A stretch of DNA of 64,000 nt. Source: Stichopus chloronotus. Taxonomy: Eukaryota; Echinodermata; Holothuroidea; Aspidochirotida; Stichopodidae. Positions 27,901 to 33,805 of the stretch are shown here, piece by piece (the stretch's first letter is position 1; each line of letters starts with the position of its first letter). The notes below the pieces were generated by a model that saw nothing but the letters and a program-made list of their open reading frames with translations, did no database searches and was not told the origin of the DNA. The position numbers and the translations under genes were made by a program. The DNA lies in contig CM037836.1 in assembly GCA_021234535.1 (NCBI GenBank), positions 13,499,111 to 13,563,110 of the forward strand. Direction: 5' to 3'.

Positions 27901-30900
27901 CTTTGAAAGAAAAGTAGGATACAGAGACAACTGTCGGAAGACATGTAGCATATATGAGATTAATCACTAGTCGTGACACTGCAGGATAGAAGTAGTAGAA
28001 TATTGCCCTGGAAGATGTATTAAATTATTATTTCGAGAGAACACTTTTCTGTCATTTTGTAAGAATAATTTTAAATATCTGACACCAAAAACAAATATCA
28101 TACAGTCTTTACGCAGTAAGTTTTGTTTACGATTAAAGGGTGTCATGATCCAACTTGATTAGATGCTTTCAGATGCATCTGATTTCGTGTCTTGAGTGAG
28201 GTGGGGAGAGTTACGATGTGTCCGAGACTTTTTCAAATGGAGAACTGTTGATTCATGTTTCGAAAGTTACCGAGCATACCAAAGCTTGATTTGACTTTTG
28301 AATGACATCAGTGTCTCAGTTGTTCCATTTGATGTCTCAAGTGATTCATTTAGTTTTTGATATGTTTGATTTAACATCCTAGATGTATGTTTTGGTTCAT
28401 CGTTTTGCTCCATTCAAGATACAGCTACTCAATTCAGAGTGTCAGTCATCCGATTTGACATCACAATTTTTTGTTGGACGCTGGATGTCATTTCTCAGAT
28501 GTTCAATTTAGTGTCTCAGATTTCCATTTGATATCTCAAACGCTGATGTTTGTTATCATTTTAATGATATTTCTCGCTTATTGTCTTCCTTCTCGTTTCC
28601 GATTCCAGGTCTTGGTTTTGAGGATCAACGATTTCATCGCAATCTTGGTGGACGAGACCGACGAGTATGTCGCCAATGGTCAGAGCGCAGCCAGCACGCT
28701 GTCACAGATCAACCTTCAAACAGATCTGTATGTGGGAGGGATCCCAGCTGGAGCAGCTAACGGATTTGTTTCGTCAGCTTTGGTGAGCACCTCTTTTTGA
28801 TTTGGGTCACTGGAGTGAGGGGGTAGTCCTCATACTTCGTAAAAAGTTTTTGAGTTGATGTGAAAGATTGCTGCAGAGGTAAAAGGAGAGAAAGAAGTAG
28901 CTACACAAGGAGACTGAAACCATTGTGCTCAGTACAACAATATAGTTACTTGTAAATCTGATTCACTAAGATACATCTGATGGCGCTCTATTAGGTGAAC
29001 AAACTTTTCTAATTCCAGTCATTTGAAAAGATGTCTTTCCTTAATTCAAGGCTGAATACCTTTGTATTTGAGAGACATTTCTATCATTGGTTTCCCCCTC
29101 ATGTGTGTATGTTACACATGTAGCTTTGGATCGATGTTTTAACAAACTGAATCGCGGCGGTGAAACATACTCAGACTAACAGTTCGATTGCAGTCCGTCA
29201 GCCACATTAGATGGTTATGGTTTATATCTTGTTTGCTGTTTGTTCAGTAAAATATGCCATGTTTTTGTTTTTTCTTTGTTTATCTTCTTATCAGAATGGA
29301 AGCAGCTTCAGTGGCTGCATCCGCAGGGTGGAGGTCAGCGGTAACTTTGCCAGGGATTTGGTGTTACCACTGAGGTGAGCGCTGTAAAATTGATCACCAT
29401 CATCTCGTGTATTGTGCAGTGCAAGTGAATGAATTTTTAATCTTTTCAAGAGAGGGCCATTCTTTCCTGAGTCCTATTTCCAAAATCCATGATTTCCATT
29501 TTTTCTTATCCATCTTTCAATAATACCTTGGTGCATTCTTAGAGACAATTGAAAGCAATGGCTCTTTAAAAAGTTCCATTTATAACTGCAGTAAGTTGTA
29601 TCATGGCCTGCTATTGTGTGTAATCAAATTTTCTTTTATCATTCCAGCACACCCTCTGACAGTAAAAGTGTTCAATTATGCGAACAGAATGATGTTGACA
29701 TACTGAAGACATACTTTGATGGGAGTGGATATCTACAGCTGTGTAAGTCTTGTTTGTTTGTATGTGTGTCTGCTTTCTTTGTCTCAGTGATAAGACTTCA
29801 GATCAGAGCTATCAATCATTCCGCTTCTGTTGTGTTTTTTTTTTCTGTATATTCTTATGACATTGTTTTTTGAGGTAAAAGGTGTTTTTCTCAGAAATCC
29901 CTTTTTTCACTGCATTTGAAGGGATTATTTGTAACTGAGATGAAATAAGAAGTAAGAGCTAAAAAGTAGTTTGGTGCAAACATGGTGAAACAAATTGCAT
30001 GAATCGGCAATTCTTTTTTGTTTGCCAGGGCTGTAGGGCTGTTGGATTTTTCACATCGTAACTCTTTTGTGCAGGTTGAATCATGTACTTTCATTTAATG
30101 AATATTTTCACTTGTGAAATAAAACAAATGTTTTCTTTGGTAATACAAGTCGTAGCAAAAGATTGCAGCTGCCCTTTCAAGGAGTGGTATAGCTTGTGTG
30201 CTTGAACTATTTTAGAACTTTACGGAATTATGCTAATAGGAATTTAGTGCAGCAGAACTTAATAGTGCATCAAAGGGTTAGTCCCGCCTTTCCACTTCTT
30301 TTTACTTTGAGAGAATTTTAAGAACATTAGTACATTTACTTCATTGACTATATTAAATGCACAACCTCAAAAATGGTTTCTAAACTTGTTGGATCATCAT
30401 ACTTTTACCTCAGATGAAAATGTTGTCATCCTGGACAGTTTCTCAATGGAGATGGAGTTTGTGACCACCCAGAATGAGGCTCTTTTTGTCGTTATTCTCC
30501 AGAGCAAGACAGTTTTCCTTGCTCTTGATCTCTTTGATGGAGCGGTGAGATACTCTTTCCCTTTTTTCTCAATTTTTTTCTATTGAAACACAATTTTGTA
30601 TCATAAAGCCAAAAAACAACTTTGAAGAGCATATGAGAGTCTTTGTGCTAATAAGGTAGAAATAGGTCATTTATTATTTATATTTCTGAGACATCAAACT
30701 TTGCTTTTTTGGATGAGAAAAGTAACCTCGCTTTTTATTTTAAACAAAGATTCTCGGAGTGGAACTTTCTTTTGAATGTCTAAATATTTAGTATCTCATT
30801 GGCCATGAGTATCTATTGCAGAATAGACCTTTGAGACAGGTCAGTGTAATAGCTTACAGCTGCACTTAACAAATTAGGACCGTCCAAAAACTCCTACAGA

Positions 30901-31853
30901 AAATAGTTGACTATTCAGAATTCATAGTTATCTTTTATCCGTTGTCTCTGTTTCTATTGCAGTTACGTGTGATAGTGAACTATGGCACAGATCAGCCAGC
31001 AGTGGTGAGGTCCACTGGGCTGCGTGCCTACAGCATCTGTGATGGTAAACCTCACACTGTGTCATTCAGAACTACAGAGTCCTCAATCCTGATATCAATA
31101 GACGGGGGACCCAGCGATGAGACCAACATACCGGAGAAGTCGACCAACACTATCGCTGGCCCAATGTTCCTTGGAGGAATCGCAGGTGAGCCCTTTTTTC
31201 ATCTCCATTTAATGTCTCAATATTTACAATCAGATGAAACAGATGTAGCAGGCAAAAGATAACAGTAGCTAACAAAATATTGACACCAATACAAACGAGT
31301 TGAACTTGGTTAAATAAGATATGACAAAGCCTTGAAAGTACTTGAAAGTTCAAGTCTGTAAAAGTGCTTTAATTTTGTTGGTTTGCATCAGAGTGCTTGA
31401 AAAGTGCTTAGATTTTAGTGATTTGAAATATCACTTTACATTTTTACTTAATTATCAAATGCAATACAAAGTAAGATCCAGACACTGTATTTTGCTCGTA
31501 GTTTGCTTGTATTTACATCATGGAAAGGTGATGAAATATTTTGGTGTTAAATATTTACAGTGTATAATTTTTTCCAATGTTAAGTTGAAATGCAATAAAA
31601 AATGACATTTATGTGAAAATTAATTCCACGGTGGAACGAAAGTGAGGCAATTTTAATTCTGCAGTTAACTGGTTTATCTTCTTTACTTCTCATATCTACA
31701 GAGAACAGGAAGTCCGACTTGACGACAGGTATCGTCACCGATTCTTTTCAAGGTTGCATTTCGAACCTGGTCCTGAACCAGCAACCACAAGATTTAAATA
31801 CTTACTTCCAAAAGTCTGGTGTTAGAAGAGGATGCCCACTTGCCATTCCATGA
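837..31853 (+). CDS. LAMA: Laminin alpha chain, C-terminal part (33 exons, 5' incomplete)
   Basis: This is a secreted subunit of the laminin heterotrimer of basement membranes. Joining the 33 exons listed separately gives one open frame of about 1947 residues with every phase matching. Domains in window numbering: end of an L4 domain (1-25), then half an LE domain and six complete LE repeats (to about 361, eight Cys each). Next comes the Cys pair that starts the coiled coil (KCDLC), a coiled coil to about 960, and LG1 (965-1165), LG2 (to 1345), LG3 (to 1508). A Pro-rich linker leads to LG4 (1570-1760) and LG5 (to the stop). The coiled coil of about 600 residues is the usual length for laminin alpha. 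Six full LE repeats after the last L4 fit the alpha3/5 class better than alpha1/2, which has about three; that is inference. LG1-5 bind integrins, dystroglycan and heparin in known laminins. Identity as laminin alpha is certain; orthology class is not. Confidence 0.96.
1759..1900 (+). CDS. LAMA: Laminin alpha exon 2: LE repeats
   Basis: Starts NCARGFFR in phase 0 and finishes the split LE domain. It opens the next one with CQPCQCNNHSDICD and ends with one base of a split Gly codon before GTAGGT. Cys spacing is typical LE. Confidence 0.93.
2159..2339 (+). CDS. LAMA: Laminin alpha exon 3: LE repeats
   Basis: Follows TCTGACAG. Encodes GVSCELCAEGYYGQ and continues into CPCTNLTTVTPSCD. The donor is GTAAGT after a split Gln codon; an in-frame TAA lies just inside the intron. 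Confidence 0.93.
2882..3075 (+). CDS. LAMA: Laminin alpha exon 4: LE repeats
   Basis: Encodes CEDFYYGLPNQPGGFC, the end of one LE, and CDCNNNTNQCDPITG, the start of the next. The donor is GTGAGT. The Cys pattern is complete. Confidence 0.94.
3518..3805 (+). CDS. LAMA: Laminin alpha exon 5: LE repeats
   Basis: The acceptor is the unusual TTTGTCAAG. Encodes DCNCEPEGSVHLMCD, then CDCNPFGSANTQCSD and CDQCVPGSFG. Covers one complete LE and most of another. Donor GTAAGT. Confidence 0.93.
4194..4346 (+). CDS. LAMA: Laminin alpha exon 6: last LE repeat
   Basis: Begins SCSCDPMGTIGGAGAPCD after ATCTAG and ends in CNECSAGYINFLNGACS. This is the last EGF-like unit before the coiled coil. Donor GTAAGT. 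Confidence 0.93.
4745..5001 (+). CDS. LAMA: Laminin alpha exon 7: interchain Cys pair, start of coiled coil
   Basis: Starts KCDLCVETL. In known laminins the Cys pair at this point links the three chains at the centre of the cross. Heptad-rich, Leu- and Gln-rich sequence follows, with no further Cys. Ends at GAG|GTGAGT, phase 0. Confidence 0.92.
5196..5340. mobile_element. Small AT-rich MITE-like element
   Basis: About 145 bases bounded by AAGGTTGTT on the left and AACAACCCT on the right, an imperfect inverted pair. The interior is almost only AT, with repeated GATTTAAATCA palindromic units. It lies in the intron between laminin exons 7 and 8. No target-site duplication is clear, so the class is unassigned. 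Confidence 0.5.
6143..6463 (+). CDS. LAMA: Laminin alpha exon 8: coiled-coil domain II
   Basis: Acceptor CCTCAG, donor CAG|GTGAGG, phase 0 at both ends. 107 residues rich in Ala, Glu, Gln and Leu with no Cys (for example AATETLAHITSSQAELVR), as expected of the laminin rod. Confidence 0.92.
6820..7200. repeat. Dispersed repeat copy A (related to 49740-50060)
   Basis: The text around 6935-7040 (CGATCTAGGAG..., CAAACCCATGGTGGTGCTTCG..., AAGTCTTCC) aligns in order with 49810-49905. It is bounded on the left by the inverted GGGGGCATAAGC/ATATGCCCCC motif near 6809-6830. The short ORFs read across it look like non-coding shadow. An old transposon remnant of unknown class. Confidence 0.5.
7413..7562 (+). 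CDS. LAMA: Laminin alpha exon 9: coiled coil
   Basis: Fifty residues (SVEASDLRGFLESTEQ onward) in heptad-like spacing, phase 0 at both ends. Donor GTGAGT. The acceptor (GTCGAACAG) has a short pyrimidine tract, so the start could shift by a few codons. Confidence 0.85.
7590..7975. repeat. Degenerate minisatellite, about 21-22 bp unit
   Basis: Roughly 17 imperfect copies of a unit like AGTATCATCAATAATGTATT run through the intron after laminin exon 9. Copies differ by substitutions and small indels. Confidence 0.75.
8268..8393. repeat. G-run/ATTGTCC repeat, copy A
   Basis: Repeated blocks of the type GGGG(N)ATTGTCC / GTTGTCCC alternate every 15-20 bases. The same motif builds the larger inverted structure at 57520-57780. 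Intronic; not coding. Confidence 0.5.
8658..8850 (+). CDS. LAMA: Laminin alpha exon 10: coiled coil
   Basis: Acceptor AACCCCAG. Encodes TLEERAENLVGQTESK followed by a Gly/Pro/Asn-rich break (about NGNPIGNQGVPVPENVD), probably an interruption in the helix. Leaves one base for the next exon. Confidence 0.9.
9591..9735 (+). CDS. LAMA: Laminin alpha exon 11: coiled coil
   Basis: Begins GVNGWNEARSSVESMLDFV after ATTCTAG and ends inside a Lys/Asn codon at GTAACA. An in-frame stop directly follows the donor. Heptad-like sequence. Confidence 0.9.
10584..10693 (+). pseudogene. Non-LTR retrotransposon (LINE) reverse-transcriptase fragment
   Basis: One frame reads NGDHVLRKALEFKVNEPRKR and then GGPTKMWKRQLEEV. 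The 'R-x-G-R/G-P-x-K-x-W-x-x-x-x-E' pattern is typical of the C-terminal end of LINE reverse transcriptases in marine invertebrates. Only about 36 residues remain, within a laminin intron. The frame happens to run on into laminin exon 12, so an ORF spanning both is an artefact. Confidence 0.6.
10783..10846 (+). CDS. LAMA: Laminin alpha exon 12: coiled coil (short)
   Basis: 64-base exon encoding NILGNTFAVNQLAYQAVSS and three further residues. Acceptor CTCATCAG, donor AAG|GTATAA. The phase fits both neighbours exactly, which supports an exon this short. Confidence 0.85.
10985..11040. repeat. GT-rich head of tandem array 1
   Basis: A TG/GTAT-rich tract followed by TGTGAC. The text just before it (AACCTTTGTAATCATGCATGG) resembles the left flank of the array at 59775, so it probably belongs to the same mobile unit. 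Confidence 0.6.
11041..11620. repeat. Tandem array 1: four 145-bp units
   Basis: TAAACACGATATCTCAAG recurs at 11041, 11186, 11331 and 11476, giving an exact 145-bp period. Units 1-3 are nearly identical; unit 4 is diverged. Each good unit carries AGGTCA-A-AGGTCA, then GGGTCA twice at 4-base spacing (first unit 11137-11169). Lies in the 2.2-kb intron between laminin exons 12 and 13. Related to arrays at 59822 and 41031. Confidence 0.92.
13031..13211 (+). CDS. LAMA: Laminin alpha exon 13: coiled coil
   Basis: Acceptor ATATTTCAG. Encodes VVAVVSQAESLADNATEV onward, with an N-glycosylation sequon (NAT). Ends CCAG|GTTGGT with one base of a split codon. Confidence 0.9.
13485..13610 (+). CDS. LAMA: Laminin alpha exon 14: coiled coil
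   Basis: Acceptor TTCTTGTAG. Encodes IETTLSEANRTIREGKRLW and then a further rod segment, with a glycosylation sequon NRT. Donor GTAAAG. Confidence 0.9.
14000..14188 (+). CDS. LAMA: Laminin alpha exon 15: coiled coil
   Basis: Acceptor CATTGCAG. Encodes GSNIDDLIKTGEETANSTA onward, with several N-glycosylation sequons (NST, NIS, NAS, NSS). Donor GTATTG after a split codon. Confidence 0.9.
14640..14960. repeat. Degenerate repeat with GCATCACAAC/TGTTGTTTCAGTG motif
   Basis: Five to seven loose copies of a unit of about 45 bases (GTGCATCACAAC... TGTTGT...CAGTGTAG) in the intron before laminin exon 16. Many substitutions, so old. Confidence 0.6.
15018..15453 (+). CDS. LAMA: Laminin alpha exon 16: end of coiled coil and start of LG1
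   Basis: The largest exon (436 bases). It finishes the rod (TTDDISQKFETLHRLSNQ; KLAQAQHRLINSRLPARF) and enters LG1 (DEVKLSFQTERRDGVLFF, then VCCGEWYDV). Coiled coil and LG1 share one exon with no linker. Donor AG|GTGAAG. Confidence 0.93.
16556..16706 (+). CDS. LAMA: Laminin alpha exon 17: LG1
   Basis: Acceptor TCTTCCACAG. Encodes RYANQGELTVTKVSTGG and ends in the LG signature MFIGGIPRDYQ. Donor GTATGC, phase 0. Confidence 0.92.
19288..19479 (+). CDS. LAMA: Laminin alpha exon 18: end of LG1, start of LG2
   Basis: Encodes FTGCISDFSFEKQDFDLW (LG1 Cys) and SCCQAPVAI (closing Cys). ISFAGFGHLQ then opens LG2. Phase 0 at both ends. Donor GTTTGT. Confidence 0.92.
19846..20501. repeat. 24-bp minisatellite
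   Basis: About 25 copies of a unit like CTATCACATCAGACTGACAG plus TACT, including some higher-order repetition (a block ending in CCATCATACTAACAG occurs twice). It lies in the intron between laminin exons 18 and 19. The unit length is a multiple of three, which leaves a fortuitous open frame on the minus strand. Confidence 0.85.
20699..20816 (+). CDS. LAMA: Laminin alpha exon 19: LG2
   Basis: Acceptor TCTCACAG. LMMSDFEIENQNVFSLEFRT has the typical LG beta-strand 'F-x-L-x-F-R-T' pattern. Leaves one base before GTACAT. Confidence 0.9.
21151..21257 (+). CDS. LAMA: Laminin alpha exon 20: LG2
   Basis: GIFLAEGQVVFEMNTAG and then SSTLYNDAMWYK; the 'xDxxWYK' motif is the usual LG turn. Acceptor CTCCATCAG, donor GTGAGA. 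Confidence 0.9.
22047..22219 (+). CDS. LAMA: Laminin alpha exon 21: LG2
   Basis: VLVSYNSTNYKMELSHENG then KVFLGSADPANLEMA, the 'V-x-L-G-G'-type strand of LG with Ser in place of the second Gly. Donor GTAAGT. Confidence 0.9.
22798..22945 (+). CDS. LAMA: Laminin alpha exon 22: LG2 end
   Basis: LSFAGCMRNIQVVNSS carries the 'GC-x-R-N' motif; FTGCLAE at the end supplies the second Cys. Donor GTCAGT, phase 0. Confidence 0.9.
23297..23452. repeat. GAT/GGT trinucleotide microsatellite
   Basis: About 155 bases of imperfect (GATGGT)n/(GAT)n. It produces long poly-His, poly-Met-Ile or poly-Asp frames on both strands, none of them real. Intron between laminin exons 22 and 23. Confidence 0.9.
23555..23704 (+). 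CDS. LAMA: Laminin alpha exon 23: LG3
   Basis: VTQGFGFQGDFAYAQLTL then FLRFFFKTTNPDGILAYS, a clear LG opening. Acceptor TTTTCAG, donor TTC|GTAAGT, phase 0. Confidence 0.9.
24235..24383 (+). CDS. LAMA: Laminin alpha exon 24: LG3
   Basis: NKLFYVTLYHGNVFVRYN then LNTGQWQLVTIHFTAL. The position where LG domains often carry Cys (before GQ) has no Cys here. Donor AG|GTGTGT. Confidence 0.9.
24840..25095. repeat. Degenerate GATTGTAAACT repeat
   Basis: Some 20 imperfect copies of an 11-bp motif (GATTGTAAACT, with variants GATAGTAGACT) fill the intron before laminin exon 25. Confidence 0.65.
25314..25502 (+). CDS. LAMA: Laminin alpha exon 25: LG3 end
   Basis: Encodes RLTIQPTVYSS, YLYIGGVPATIPV and LSGDMDQFTVND. 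I set the acceptor at CCCTGAAG (25312-25313). The CATCAG ending at 25300 would put the exon in the wrong frame, and a TGA at 25309 lies in the correct frame upstream. The 'SGC' expected near the end of an LG domain reads SGD here. Confidence 0.83.
25888..26148 (+). CDS. LAMA: Laminin alpha exon 26: LG3-LG4 linker and LG4 start
   Basis: Acceptor TTCCGTCAG. A Pro/Glu-rich linker (PPEEAELPPVPYPTDAPG) is followed by SCQTP and then VYRFGATVADSYMSFRL, the start of LG4. The hinge corresponds to the spacer between the LG1-3 and LG4-5 modules. Donor AG|GTGAGG. Confidence 0.9.
26640..27236. repeat. Imperfect tandem duplication, period about 355 bp
   Basis: The order of motifs AAAATAGTCATCAAACCTTC, GACAACTAGCAT, then ACAAGATATGCCACAC at 26660-26880 recurs at 27015-27215 with scattered differences. 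It lies in the intron between laminin exons 26 and 27. Confidence 0.6.
27505..27709 (+). CDS. LAMA: Laminin alpha exon 27: LG4
   Basis: SFVITVQFRAYAPDGILYY and KYDTGRWFE, typical of LG. Acceptor CATACAG, donor GAG|GTCAGA, phase 0. Confidence 0.92.
28310..28540. repeat. Degenerate GATGTCTCA/TTCCATTT repeat
   Basis: Six or more loose copies of a 25-30 base unit resembling GTGTCTCAGATGTTCCATTT in the intron before laminin exon 28. Confidence 0.5.
28609..28782 (+). CDS. LAMA: Laminin alpha exon 28: LG4
   Basis: VLVLRINDFIAILVDETDE then TDLYVGGIPAGAANGF with the 'Y-V-G-G-I-P' signature. Phase 0. Donor TTG|GTGAGC. Confidence 0.92.
29295..29374 (+). CDS. LAMA: Laminin alpha exon 29: LG4 'GC' motif
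   Basis: 80-base exon encoding NGSSFSGCIRRVEVSGNF and then a short tail. Contains the first LG4 disulfide Cys. Donor AG|GTGAGC. Confidence 0.9.
29648..29742 (+). CDS. LAMA: Laminin alpha exon 30: LG4 end, LG5 start
   Basis: VQLCEQNDVD supplies the closing Cys of LG4; YFDGSGYLQL starts LG5. Acceptor ATTCCAG, donor GTAAGT. Confidence 0.9.
30414..30544 (+). CDS. LAMA: Laminin alpha exon 31: LG5
   Basis: YENVVILDSFSMEMEFVTT then ALFVVILQSKTVFLALDL. Acceptor TTACCTCAG, donor GCG|GTGAGA, phase 0. Confidence 0.9.
30963..31185 (+). CDS. LAMA: Laminin alpha exon 32: LG5
   Basis: YSICDGKPHTVSFRTTESS and GPMFLGGIA, the LG signature 'xFLGGI'. Acceptor TCTATTGCAG, donor G|GTGAGC. Confidence 0.92.
31325..31440. 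repeat. CTTGAAAAGTGCTT-type dispersed repeat
   Basis: Recurring CCTTGAAAGTACTTGAAAG, AAAAGTGCTTTAATTT and GTGCTTGAAAAGTGCTTAG. This composition is familiar from small DNA-transposon remnants in many animals. Class not determined. Last laminin intron. Confidence 0.4.
31702..31853 (+). CDS. LAMA: Laminin alpha exon 33: LG5 end and stop
   Basis: SFQGCISNLVLNQQPQDL and GVRRGCPLAIP, then TGA at 31851-31853. Two Cys close LG5 ten residues before the stop, the normal laminin alpha ending. Confidence 0.94.
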
Positions 31854-33265
31854 TGAGAGTGTGGTTTTTTTTTCTCCTCTTTGCTTTCTCTTGGTGCCTT
31901 ATCACTTTTTGCTGTGTATGCTGACAGCCTCTCATTCTTTGAGTACCATTTATAAATGAATAGCGTGAAAGGCTCATGTCCTTGCTACATATCAGTTTAT
32001 GACATATCAGTTTATGAGAGTCAATAGTAATTGAATATATTAAATTTGAACTTCTATTTTAAATAGTGAAAGTATTTTGAGATTGAATTAAGTTGAGGGC
32101 AGGCTGTGGTATCTGTTTTCTGTTTAGGATGTTGCAGCATTTCATGGAAAGTATAAAACTCGTTTCAAAACAGTTTATCAATGTATATATATCCACTGTT
32201 GTGCAGTATCACTGTCTTTACACAAAACTTTAATCATGTTGGCAATTATGCTTTCACAGAGTTGTAAAATCATAGCCCAAACAATTGTGGTAACACATTC
32301 GAGCAATGATATTAACACAAAAGACTAGAACAAGCAAGTGATTTTGATAGGAATAATTTATTTGTCATATCATGTTCTAAGAAAGTCAATCTTAATTCTT
32401 TGTTGCTATAAAGTACTTTTTGCACTTCAGTGCCTAGCAACTAAACTGTTAACCGATCTACCCAGGAGGAGCTCTGGACACTTGCCTCCCTCCCTGCCAT
32501 CAGTACCATTTGTAAGTTCACTGTAGCTTGTAGGTATTACCTCATTTATCTGATAAATTCTGGATTTACCAATTATGGTTTTTGTTCTTGCTCAGCTGCC
32601 TGTGGAGTTGTAATTAGTACTTCTAATGAGTTTGCCACCCTCCATAAAAGCCAGTGACCCATCTGAAATTTGTTGTAACTTCAGAAGTTTTGTAATATTA
32701 TGATAATCTTACAAAAAGTAGACCAAATCACTGGTTCTCTTTTTCCAAAATTATTCTGTAACATGCTCCTGCTTTTAAAACTTTGACAAATTTGTTTTTT
32801 TTTTTTAGCTTTGCCATTGTATGACAAAATTGCCTTGCGAGAGCTAAAATATGTAGCAATGTATTGTGTGCATTCTTGTAAAATGATGAGGTATGCTGTA
32901 CACATTGTGTGAGCTCCAGTAGATGTCTTTATTGCTTGTATTAGTATCCAGAGAGCAGTAAGATATAACACTCATTATCTGAGAACTCAAATCTGTGGAT
33001 ATGTGATTCAACAATGCCTTGTAAAGAGAACTGAGAAGGTTACAACATTACTTATTGTAGCCTCTAACATGCATGCCAACATTCATGGTAACAATGCTTA
33101 AATATACCTCTGAAGAATGAAACCCTTTTTCTTTGCATAGTCTTTTCAATTTATGCCATTTCCCTTTTTTTATGCCTTGTATTTCAAAACTACATGACTA
33201 TGGCACCTTGATATATTAAAACCTTTTCTATTCTATTCGTCTTTTTCAAGCAATAATTCTTCCTT

Positions 33266-33271
33266 TTTATT
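33266..33271 (-). terminator. Candidate poly(A) signal, channel gene
   Basis: AATAAA on the minus strand (TTTATT on the plus strand), about 285 bases past the channel stop codon. If used, the 3' end overlaps that of laminin if the signal at 33338 is used too. Confidence 0.35.
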
Positions 33272-33337
33272 AAAGTTAAGCCACAGACTTTGACACCTTG
33301 TCTTTAATCTCTCTTCTATATCATGTAGATTTGAAAT

Positions 33338-33343
33338 AATAAA
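33338..33343 (+). terminator. Candidate poly(A) signal, laminin
   Basis: The only AATAAA hexamer I find between the laminin stop and the channel gene. It would imply a 3' UTR of about 1.5 kb. Weaker ATTAAA hexamers, for example at 32039-32044, are alternatives. Confidence 0.35.
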
Positions 33344-33553
33344 CCAATGTTTCAGAACTCCCTCCATATATTTTCTTTGTACGTTTCTTGTTTTCTGGGG
33401 ATTAATCATCTTGTGTTTTGATTTTTAATTTTTTCTTTTCTCGATATGTGTCAGCCAGTGTGGGATGCCTATTTTATACTCCATTTTAACATTTCTGCAT
33501 GACTTTTTGACATTTTGTTGTTTGTCATAAGGAAATTAGGGGGGTGAGAGGGG

Positions 33554-33805
33554 TCACGTCACCTTAATATCAGTGATGGTCCTTGCCCTGTCCATTTCAA
33601 ACACAGATTGTATCTGCCTCTCCTTGGTTGAGGCATCTTCCGCCACTTTGGGTGTCGTTTTGCGGTGCTGGCCACTTCGTAATAACTTCTTACATATTAT
33701 GATGAAGGCATCGAAAAGGAACTCGCCAAATTCGAACCACGTTATGACAGAGAAACCGATCCACAAGCCTATTTGTCCGCCGATGTCGCTGAGGCAGTCT
33801 AATCC
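33554..33805 (-). CDS. Channel exon 12: TM2, selectivity filter, C-terminal tail
   Basis: DCLSDIGGQIGLWIGFSVIT continues into WFEFGEFLFD and a basic cytosolic tail ending DIKVT, stop at 33556-33554. The filter tract reads G-F-S. No PPxY (Nedd4-binding) motif is present in the tail. Confidence 0.95.
   Translation of the reverse strand, partial: GLDCLSDIGGQIGLWIGFSVITWFEFGEFLFDAFIIICKKLLRSGQHRKTTPKVAEDASTKERQIQSVFEMDRARTITDIKVT

Larger units (their letters stand above)
964..31701 (+). other. Laminin introns: stretches with no recognised content
   Basis: 32 introns, from about 77 bases (13611-13999 and similar are typical) up to 2.6 kb (16707-19287). Introns at 1901-2158, 2340-2881, 3076-3517, 3806-4193, 4347-4744, 15454-16555, 16707-19287, 21258-22046, 22220-22797, 28783-29294, 29743-30413 and 30545-30962 hold nothing I recognise beyond AT-rich text and short T or A runs. 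The others carry repeats listed separately. Confidence 0.6.
31854..33553. other. Convergent 3' region between laminin and channel genes
   Basis: 1.7 kb with no supported exon. It must contain the 3' UTR of laminin (plus strand) and of the channel gene (minus strand). AT-rich and CpG-poor like the laminin introns. Confidence 0.7.
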
